64,000 nucleotides of DNA from contig OZ037769.1 of the NCBI GenBank assembly GCA_964035545.1, positions 5,243,429-5,307,428 on the forward strand, read 5' to 3'. The first letter of the stretch is position 1, and the number at the start of each line of letters is the position of its first letter. This stretch comes from Bugula neritina (lineage: Eukaryota > Bryozoa > Gymnolaemata > Cheilostomatida > Bugulidae). Below, piece after piece: positions 43,511 through 54,300 of this stretch. A program made the translations under genes and the position numbers. The notes beneath the pieces were generated by a model. It saw nothing but the letters and a program-made list of their open reading frames with translations, was not told the DNA's origin and did not search any database.

Positions 43511-43592
<82 letters not shown>
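43511..43592. repeat. (TA)n array next to the Penelope-like element
   Basis: Pure TA repeat starting directly after the retroelement 3' end, followed to 43705 by TATA-rich palindromes. 43706-44027 is AT-rich leader-intron sequence of gene C. A 69-codon ORF there (43748-43957) has no recognisable feature. Confidence 0.9.
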
Positions 43593-44067
43593 ATTGTATC
43601 GTGAGATTTTTAAAAAACAGCGATAATAAATTATATATATATATATACATATATATATATAATTTATATATATAATTTATATATTTATATATATATATAT
43701 ATTTGAAATTATTGAATTAACTTATTTAAAGCTACGGAATAACTACTATGCTATGTAAAAAACAATGTAAATATCGTAAAACGATAGTAAAGCACTGGAA
43801 AGATTGGGTTATGATTTCTAATGAAGATTTCGTTGCATGCTTACATATAGACACCAGCTCTTGTTTATTGTTTAATGATGAAACTGCTTGTTTGAACACA
43901 ACACAGTATTTCTCCTACGCTCATGTCATGGAATGCTCTTTGAAGAAAACTCAGTGAAAATTAAGCCATAAACTAAAACATTAAATCGCTAACATTGTTT
44001 TAAATATGTTTTTAAATTTATCTTTAGGATTATCACTTGCTCAATAATCTGTGCTTTGGGACTGATA

Positions 44068-47000
44068 ATGAGAGTTCTTTACAGGAGAAAATGCATGCTT
44101 CATCGCAAATACGTGTTTGTCATTCTACTGGTATTGATTATGATTAGCTTGATGTTAATGCTATCTGCTGATAACCCTGAGTTTGAAAGGTAAATGTTTA
44201 ATATCTAATCTACATATATAAACAAATTAAATACCATATGTCATGTAATGGTAAATATTTTGCTACTTAGACTATTGGATAATTTACACCATTTAGACAT
44301 TGTTTAGTATTTAATGACAGGGATGATGTTAGATCAACACTTTTAAAGAACTTCTTTGACCAATCAGAAGCCAGTAGAGGACAGAAATCTGGCATTACCA
44401 AACCTCAAAATCTCAACAGGACTAATAAATCATCTGAACATGGCAACAAGCCAGAAACTGGCCTTGAAGAATCTGTTGTGTCAAAATCCAACTCTGTCAG
44501 AAGTAAATTACCAAAAACTCTAAGGCTAATAACAGAGTTGACAAGTGATCCAAATGCCCCAGGTAAAAACTCGAGGTGGTAACTTGTGACAGTTGACTGA
44601 TAACTTCTAGTTTTAACAACAACCCTGCTCAGCCGATTGAATTAGAATTTTCTATAAAATACCAAAGTCACCACAGAACAATTTTAAACTCTGTTTTGAG
44701 CACTAACTTTAACTCTGGGCCTTGTATAGTATAATACTTGTTGCTTACTTCTAAGCTACATTGACAGGAGCACCATCTTCTCTGCCATTCGCACTTTTTT
44801 TCTCACATAGCCATTAATCTGAAAACAGATTTCCTTTGCTAAACTACTGACATATTTATACACAATGTTATTTCATTTTTCCTTCAGTATGCTGGCCTCT
44901 AATATGCCCTAAACATGGTTCTCTTGAGTTATTTTGCGATTTTTTGCTTTCATTCGATATAATATTGTTCGCCTAGTAGATTTTGTTCTCCTATAAACGC
45001 CATTTGCAGACCTTTTGGCCAAATCACCCAGCTGCAAAGCATTATTTAGCCAAATTGACCAAGCAATTGCATCACTTTATCTAACCTATAGAAATCATAA
45101 TGTTGAGCTATAATTTCTTTTACTGTAGTATCACAAATGCTATATAATGTAGGAGAGTTTGGTAAAGGTGTGACAATCAACTCAACCAATCTAACAGGGG
45201 AAGAAGCTATAAGATACAAGAAAGGAATTGAAATAACTTCATACAATGAGTATGTGAGTGACATGATTTCTACCAGAAGACATCTGCCTGATTACAGAGA
45301 TCCAGGGTAAGTTTTGTCCACCTAAACTATTACAATATTATGGTCAGTATATGATTATCTATTAATTAACTTCTGTAATAGTTTAGATCAATTTTTATAG
45401 TCAGTAAATTAGTAATTAGTTTATATGATATTTTGTATCTGTCATGAGCTACTGTCTTTTTATAATAGCCGAAAATAAAAGTTTCTAATGAGTTATTAGA
45501 AGTTTTACATACAAATATTTAAACATAGTATATGTTGACTTTAGCATTTATAAAGAAAAGCAATGTAGTTTCCTCGCAAAATCTATCAGTTGTGTATCTT
45601 ACTCTTTAGAACATTAAGCCTATTTTGTAGTTGCAAAGTCAAAATGTATGCTAAAAAATTACCATCCACAAGTCTCATACTTATATTTCATAACGAGGCT
45701 CTCTCAGTACTACTCCGCTCTGTGTACAGCATTATAGACAGAACTAACCCTAAACTCCTCAAGGAAATCATCCTGGTTGATGACTTCTCTAATAGAGGTG
45801 AGTGAACTTTCTGCTATATAGGGTTAGTAAAGTGTCTGTTATTTTTATTCTGATGTCATTTAACCAGCCAGCATACGTGTTTGTCTGCAGCAAAGGTTGG
45901 AAATAGTTAAAAACTGTGCATAATACTTTTCAATCCAGAATACACAAAATGAAATAATTTTAGTATTTTGCTAACTTTACCAATTCAATTTTTGGCAGGA
46001 TTGCATATATGCTATTTATTTAGAAAAAAAAAGTTTCTTTTTGGTGTCATGAAAAATTCTAAACTTTCAAAAGTAATAATATTCCATTGGCATTATTTCT
46101 ATTGTTTTATTCTGAGCGCTAATCTACAAAGCAATTGCTTTCAAATTCACTGAAAAATTGAAACTTTTTAGAATCAGAAACAAAGAAATTTTTTTAAAAA
46201 ATAGAGACTTTTGTTCCTATATATTATATACACGCTAATTAACAATAATTTCATCAAATGAAGATTTTATAATGTGTGGCCTACTATTACTTTGAGTTGT
46301 AGGAAATATTTCAATATTATCTTTTATGTAAAACATGTTTTTTATTTATTAAAAGAGCCGTTACATGCATTAGGTATAAAAGTAAGGAGTTGCTTTTCGA
46401 AGTAAAACAGCATAATAATTGTTTTCAATAAATAAGTTTAGTGTATAGTTTGTAATAATAAACTAATTAAAGTTCACGTGGTACGATGCTGTCATGCACC
46501 TTCAAATATATTATGGTACTGATGTAGCTGGACTGGGGCAAGAACTTGATTACTATATAAAAGATCTGGAGAAAGTCAAAGTTCTTCGTCTAAAGAAAAG
46601 AGAAGGTCTAATCAGAGCCAGGTTGGCTGGTGCTAAAGTTGCTAAAGGTCAAGTTCTCACGTTTTTGACTCTCATATCGAATGTACAGAAGGTGAGCTGC
46701 ATGGCTAAAGTATAAAAATTGAGGTTGAACAAAGTATGGATGCAGTTTTAAGCCAGAATAACTTCCTATAGATTTTATTTTCTTTGCTTTAAATACATTG
46801 GTTTGAAGATAATATTCAGTTAGTTGAAATGCTTTTAATAAATCAAATGGTTGATTTACATCAAAAACTACTTTTTTTAAAAAAAATTAATTTACTAGCT
46901 GATTTAATGAAATGCATTTTTTGTAGTGTATATAACTTTTTACATAGATATTTATTTTATTATAAAATTAATTATTTTTGCAAATGTAAAACTACATGAG

Positions 47001-48238
47001 TATACAAAGTACCATGTAATATGTTTAGCTACACTGTGTCTTATGTTACATATAGGGTGGCTTGAACCATTGCTGCATGAAATAAAAAGAAACAAGACAG
47101 TTGTTACTGTGCCTTCAATAGATGTCATTAAATATGACACCTTTCAGTTTGATCATGCATTGCCTGTTAATATACTGGCAGGAGCGTTTGATTGGACTCT
47201 AAACTTTTATTGGACGTTTGTACCTAAAAGAGAAAATCTACGCCGTGGAAATGATTTAGTAAGCATGAAATCTATCAAACTTATGTTAAATAATTAAGTT
47301 ATCATATTTAGTTTAGTCAGTTTCAACTGACAAAAACAGCTTTTGATTGGCTAATTATATAAGCACACTGACCAATAAAAGCTCAAGTTTTAAATGTTAT
47401 CGATCAATGATATGCGCAAAGACTTCCAAAAATTAATATCAAATATTATGATTTGAAAAGTAATTATTTTTTTTATTATTTTTCATAAAAAGATTACAAA
47501 CAAAAAATTCTGAAACACCCTAAACACTTTTAGAAAACGGAAAATTGGAAAAAAACATTAACCGCTGACTTTTTAGATCCATCAAATTCACAGTTTTCAA
47601 TTTCAATTATCTAGAATTAGCTGTACCAATTGAAAAATATTTTGATAATCATTTGATGTTGTAGTTGGCACCCATAAACACCCCCGTCATGGTTGGAGCT
47701 CTTTTTTCCATAGACCGAGACTATTTCTATAAAATAGGAGCATTTGATGAAGGCATGAATGTTTGGGAGGCGGAACACCTAGACCTGTCATTCCGAGCGT
47801 GGATGTGTGGTGGTAGCGTCGTGATAATTCCCTACTCATCAGTTGGTCACATCAATAAGTATACATATACACATATAGATCATAGTTAAAATTGATCATT
47901 CAGAAATTTAAGAAATATTTCTTGATGAGTTTAGAAAGTCTCTTTGGTATGGTCAAAATATGGTATTAGAATTATTCAGCTTGATCACTATCATAGGCCA
48001 TTTAATATAGTAACACTTGTATTTTCCTTCAGAATGTTTGTATAACAAGTTTGTTATAGACTGTTTAGATTATATAAATCCACGCAAGTTTATAATCACT
48101 ATCCCAGCAAGAAACCCCTGAAAAAAATGCTTTTTTTTAAATTGGGTTAAGGACTTATTCAGATGGTGCACAGGAGCAATTATGACTGGATGCTCTTCCT
48201 AACATCTCTAATATTCTTGACTGGAGTTTGAGCCCATG

Positions 48239-48314
<76 letters not shown>

Positions 48315-49938
48315 GTATATATATGTACATATATGTACATATATAATATTGAATATGTGTATATATTTAATTTCAAATTGCTTTTAAAATTGTAGGAGCA
48401 TATTGTATAAAAAATGTAGCTTCTCTTTAAATGCTATGAGATCTGTTTATGTTTCTAGACCAGCTCATCCCTACATATCTTCAAAAGAGTTTAACGATGT
48501 AAACCGAAGAAATTCAATTCGATTGGCGGAGGTGTGGTTAGATGACTACAAAAGATATTTCTACAAAAGTTTCAACTTTGAACTGGCAAGTCGAAACAGT
48601 ATAATTTAGATCCTCAATATGCTCTAGTGTAGCACTTTAAAATAAACATCTATTATCAAAAAACAACAAATAGATGGTTATAATATTACTCAAATAGTAT
48701 AAAGTGAACAAATTTTGATAGAAAATTTCTTTCTTATATAACTAAAACACTGACAGCGTGTCTTAACAAAACAAGAAATTAAAAAACTAAAGCACTTTCA
48801 AATTGAGTCATATATGTAAGCTAAATAACGTCCAGCCTGCAAAAACATATTTAAATTTCAAATATACTCTGATTATGTCAATTTTATTAATAGCCAATAG
48901 TTTAAATAACCATTTATCAGGCAAACCTTACACACATCAACAGTTGTGTTGCCTACATATTTCAGGGAGATTTTGGTGATGTATCGGAGAGAAAAGCTTT
49001 ACGGAAGCGTTTAAAATGTCAATCATTTGAGTGGTACCTAAACAACATATATCCTGAAAGATTTGTACCTGATGATGCAATATTTAGTGGGCAGGTATAA
49101 TGAGTAGTAACTTTAACACGCTAATTTATTTGAAAGTTTTGTGTTACCTAAAACACTATAATATTTATCTGAGATGATGTAACACCACTCAAAGTATTGA
49201 CGGCTAGGGTGCTTGCTCTCACACACACAGAGTTTTGCATAGAATGATATAGAGTCTTACATTCAAAGTAGCTAGATTTCTGTCCACATACGTAGCCAGA
49301 AAAATTTCCCATTCACATATTTTTTGTAGATCAAGAACAGAGCGACACATACATGTTTGGACAAAGTAATAACCCAACCTGATAATTTGATAGACTTAAA
49401 GCCATGCAACTCAACATTGAAGAGTCAGAGCTGGTTGATGAGCAAGATTGGTGAGATCAGGAGAGAAGAACATTGTATGGAGCACGCAAATAACGAGTTT
49501 GTTTGGACTTTTTTCTGTCACGGGTCGGGATGGCAAATCTGGCAGTATAAAAAAGTTAATTGTTATGCTATTAATTCATATTTCAACTGGCTTAAAAGAT
49601 AAAATAATATATTGCGTGCATTTACTTTGATATGAATCGTCTTCTCTCTTACATTACTATATGGTTCTAACATGAAAACTAGTTCAATAAAGTATATGTT
49701 CCCAGTCTAAATAAAAGATAACAGTATATTGTTGTTTAAGCTACATTAACGTATTGTATTGAGCTGCAATCAGTCACTGTATTGAAGTGTAATGATATGT
49801 ATCAAAAATTTAATTTAGGAGTCTCTTCTCTATAACCAATATTCTGAGAAGTGTTTAGAAGTAGACGCTGAGGGGAGAAATATAATAATGTCTGTTTGTA
49901 ATGCAACCAACACCAGACAACAGTGGGACTGGGTGTGA
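44068..49938 (+). CDS. Polypeptide N-acetylgalactosaminyltransferase, gene C (11 exons, one frameshift)
   Basis: Exons: 44068-44189, 44321-44562, 45153-45306, 45631-45797, 46528-46691, 47056-47258, 47665-47858, 48459-48585, 48966-49094, 49330-49554, 49819-49938. Exon 5 is 164 nt against 165 in A and B. The T-run at 46662-46666 lacks one base directly before the DSHIE codons, so the frame is lost before the metal-binding DxH unless this is an assembly error. All other phases fit. In exon 7 the WGGEN box is WEAEH, and the following Glu is Asp. Intron 8 has a GC donor (CTG/GCAAGT). Exons 3-5 and 10-11 closely resemble A/B, exons 6-9 are much more diverged. This may be a decaying or catalytically altered copy. 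Confidence 0.85.
48079..48239 (-). mobile_element. tRNA-derived SINE, head-truncated copy
   Basis: Matches 7003-7165 (CGCAAGTTTATA.TCACTAT, GGAGCAATTATGACTGGATG) but stops at GAGCCCATGAC. There the tRNA-like head is replaced by (CA)n/(TA)n microsatellite (48240-48355). In intron 7 of gene C. Confidence 0.75.
48240..48355. repeat. (CA)n/(TA)n array in intron 7 of gene C
   Basis: Simple repeat that abuts the truncated SINE. Confidence 0.95.
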
Positions 49939-51330
49939 AATGTAGCATCATATAAATAAAACAAAAAAAATTTAAAGGTAGCTGTACATTTGATAACAGA
50001 CTGTCGATGGGTTATATTTCTAACCGGTGCTGCTGAAACATTATTATGGTAGATTATCTAAATAATATTGTTATGCACTTTTTTAAATGTGATATGAATT
50101 TTTTCATAGTAGCTTCAGTTATTGTTATTGGATGTGAAAAATTCTAGCTTTAATTATATTACGATGTATTTTGAAGTTATATTCTCCATGATTTTTGAGA
50201 TTTCATATTATATTATTTGTGTTTCCTGTATATAACCAATATTCCTTCTTCTTTTCCTGTGTCTCTTTTAGATATTAATGCCAAAATAGATTGCCTAGTG
50301 TATTATTCTATTTGTATTTAAATAAATCAACAATGCTATACTATTTACTTAAATTGTTTATGTAATGCAGAGTGCCGCAAATCTAATCTCTACTCCATGG
50401 TAAAGTTTAGAAATTGCAGTTGACAATTAACAGAATCACTATAGATAAGAATAGTTCCAGATATTTTTTGTGATACAATATTTTTTAAATTGAATTTTTA
50501 GTCTATCAATTGCTTAACAAATATTGAATGCTAACAAATTGAAAATTGTGCTGTAAAAATAATTTTAAATTAAACCAACAGTTTAAAATTTAAGTATTTA
50601 AATTTCATATAGTTAGTTTTTCAAATGACACTTTATTATGCCTTGCCAGTAAATTAAATAAGTAAACATGTTACAGCTTTTACTAAGCTGAGGATTTTTA
50701 CTAAACAAAGAAATACAAACTCTTTTACTCTGAATGTAAGTTTTAATGACATGTTATTGTGGAAACATATTATATCATTGTTTTTATAAATCTTTTTATG
50801 AATCGCTTGCACATCTCATTATAATCTAACTATATTCTTGCCAACTTGTTAAAGCATATAAGTTCAATAAATATTCAACTAAATAAATATCTATGAATAC
50901 ACCCTGTGCAATATAATAACATATAAAGAGAGCTGGTTTATTCTTCCTCTAACTTGTTATCATTAAATGGATTCTACAGTTATGTTTTTTTCAGTTATTT
51001 TTTGTGTAACTCGCTCTGTTATTTGTTGGTCATTGAGGAAGTTCAAAAGGCAACGAAGGAAAAAGCCTACATGTATATGATTGTGGTATAGGCAAACATA
51101 GCTAGTTTTAGTAGCAATATTGAGCCAACAGGTCTAATAATATGTGACTTCAAACCGATTTGGATCCTGAAACTTTCAAGTTATTTTAAAACAATCTACT
51201 GTGATATAAACTATAAGTAGTTTGTTGGTAGTAATATCAGTGTTTATAGCTATAAGATACTCATGCAAAATTTATATTTATGTATATCAATTTGATAAAG
51301 CATTTTTTTCATAAAGCTTTAGTCAGAAAA
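49939..51330. other. Spacer between gene C and gene D
   Basis: The first 150 bp resemble the 3' flanks of genes A and B. 50998-51058 repeats an arm of the 39840-40162 palindrome. 50700-50830 resembles 63840-63960, beyond gene D. No coding sequence is seen. Confidence 0.6.
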
Positions 51331-54300
51331 ATGCTAATTCTCTACATTGTAGTTCTAATACTCAGCATATTGAATCAGCAGGTAAAAACAGGTGAGTTTA
51401 TTTAATATAAATCGTATATCAAATACGATGCGTGTATTTTTTGTTGAAACTAGACATGAGTTTTTTTTAATTTTAATTTTTTTAATTTAATATTAATTTT
51501 AATTTTAGAAATAGAGTGTAGACAACTTCCATTGCCTCTAAGAAACATTCCATACTTGAATATCTCACTAGATTCACCTGGTATTCAAGTCATAAATTCA
51601 ACCTTGACCTTCACATGTAATTCTACTGACTACACTCTAATAGGTGATAGTCAAGCTATTTGCTCAGCAGATGGTGTTTGGTTAGTGGAGAAAACTCCCA
51701 GCTGCCAGCTAAATGGTATTGCAACTTCTGCAATTTCTACAGGTTAGGATGTGTCATAAATTTCTGCTTTTCAATCTATTGGTTATTCATAGTAGACAAC
51801 TATTGCATATAAAAACCAGCAGATTTTTGTGTGAAAGTTAATGTTGCAGGAAACATGAATTCATCAATAATAAAGTTTGTCTAAAATATCAGCAAGCTAT
51901 TGTTATGAATTTATGATTCACTGCAATCAGCGGATCTACTTATTGAAAGCCACTTCACCAGATTTGTAACGAATTGAATAGAGTTTATTTATTGCTAATT
52001 ATACAGAAATAAAAGATACTACAACTAACGCACACTGTTACATAATAGAGAGCTATTAGTACTGACTTTACATTAATACAATCCAGTCCTCTCTGCCGGC
52101 CAAGCTATCAGACAAGCTCCCACTATACATTTGTAGCTCTGCCTACTATTAATTGTTATCTACATCCCATTGGTTGTCACGGTGGTGCCATCATAACGTC
52201 ATGATGCTTATTGCATCATGTTTCGATCAGGTGCAGAGTTATCCTTTCGATATAAAACTAACAAAATAAGAGAATAATGTTGTGCGATGCACAATAGTTA
52301 TGTGGGCTTTCTAGCGAGTCTAATTAGCATTTAGTCACCGATAACTCAAGGGTAGTTTCGATCAGAAGCTTTATTAAATTATATAATGCAATGCAAAAAA
52401 TATCTCTATGTATCACGGAACTTGCTACTTTACATCACTGTAATTACGCTCCAACTAACTACTAACTGTCCTGTATGGCTTAATATGATCGTTAACTATA
52501 ACTCTCTGTGATTGGTAGGGGGTGCGCAGGACGTGTAAACCACGCCCCATTACACCGCCCCCCCCCCAGCAGGAAGCATACCTTCCTGATATTTACCCAA
52601 CAACAAAAAAATAAAACAAAATAAAAAAACAAAAATATAAAATCTGAACATCAGAAATATCACGTATAAGATTGGCATATTCCCAAAAAGAAATTTACAT
52701 ATTTGTGAGCAAAACTACGTGGGGAATGACACAATTTAAACCCACGGTTTATCTACATATTGATATACGAAAGGAAAATATAAAATAATATCCACGTACG
52801 GAGATCATGTAGCACCGAGATCAGATACGGCCGGAAGAGGGATGAGTGTGGAGGGAGAGATAGTGTGTCACCACCTGCAGGTGTGAAGGGTCGGAAGAAG
52901 GGGGGAAGAAAAATAATGTCATTAAGGGTTCAGTCCTGGTCACCTCGCTTGAGCAGAGCCACAGAGGCTTTGAGAGTTTTAAGCTCTGAGGCGGCGGCAG
53001 CTACTCTAGGAGTTAGTCGTTGAACCTCGGCCTCCAAGTCATATATGCGGAGTTCAACTTCTTTTAAGTTGCGAGCGGTGGGAGCATGCCGTTTTGGAGA
53101 GGATGAATGCCAGCGGCGTTTAAGAGAAGGTTGTACAGAAACGGGAGAGGGGGAGCGTCGTTTCCTAGGTATTTCGACTCTCTGGAGGAGGACTCGTGGT
53201 AGGGTGGTGGATCGAGGTACAGTTTGTGCTGGAGGAGAGTGAGGTGGCTTTGCAGACTTCCTGTGTCTGGGGGGTTTTGGACACGGTCCATGAGTGATGA
53301 GGCGAGGGGATGGGAATCCTTGTTTCAGTCGCTCAAAACGGGGGAGATCTTTAATGAAGGGCTTTATTAAGTTGAGGAAGGTAGGGAAGTCATACTGATC
53401 CACGCCATACAGGTGCCCCACGTGGCATTCCAAGGTGCGTTGGTGTCTGAGGATGTAGTCTCTGTGGTAACTGAATTCACCACAGGGACAGAGGGTGGTT
53501 AAGAAGTGTTGCGGTACATGGACGCGCAAACGGCGATGAGTAGAGAAGTGCTGTTGACACAGCCTGCAGGTGGTACATTCATCATGGCCGCGGTGTATCT
53601 GGATCTGTTCTTCTGTTTCTTGTGCGACCCAGCTATGCCGTTGTAGTAGCACGTCTGGCAGGGAGGTGGGAGGTGTTTCGCCATTCCAGGCTAGCTCTAG
53701 TGGTGGCATGTCTCCGTAGTTGGGAGAGCGAGTGGCGTCTAAAAGAGCAGAATTATTGTTAGACTGAAGTTGATCTTTACAGCATAATTCTGATGACAAT
53801 CGACTGTTACTAGTCTGAGAGTCATACATCTTTTTATACGGCACTCGAGAGACTGTGTCAGAACGTGTAAACTGACTGAGAGACATAGTATCAAGCTCCA
53901 GATCTAGTAGATCGTCCGCCATTACTATGTCCTCGTCGTCATTCACGTGAGACTCTGTCTCCAGTAACTGTGATTCAATCAGATCGATTAAATCAGAGTT
54001 GACTGAGGTGAGATCTATTTCCATTAGTGGAGGTGTTAGATCTAGGCAAGCTTACCTTGGAACTCGGTATTTGTACTCATACTCGACGTTCAAGCTTGGA
54101 TGTGGATGGATTAAAAAGCACGTCTACTCTTGACCGCGTCAGCGTAGGAAAAGGCTGGACAGCGTGTTTGTTGTGCAAGACCGGAACTGTGTGCCCGGGG
54201 AGTGGTAATTCCACTCGCTATTCCGTTTTCGCAAAACTTGGTTTTTCCGTGGTGTTCATAACTTCCACGCTTTGCTGCCAGTCTTTCCGTACGGCGCCCA

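Larger units (their letters stand above)
41701..43512 (+). mobile_element. Penelope-like retroelement, 5'-truncated
   Basis: Body of the element, starting inside the RT N-terminal region and ending AACAATGTTTCTCGTATACC before a (TA)n array. The order RT then GIY-YIG endonuclease, the pseudo-terminal inverted fragment and insertion beside a TA microsatellite all fit Penelope-like elements. It lies in the leader intron of gene C. Confidence 0.9.

Noticed and set aside
43748-43957. 69-codon ORF in front of gene C
   Set aside because: No similarity to the other units, no splice or domain support, AT-rich composition like its surroundings.
52930-54080. Third Gypsy gene as a retroviral-type envelope
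   Set aside because: No signal peptide, no membrane segment and no fusion-type region; instead fingers, basic clusters and a coiled coil.
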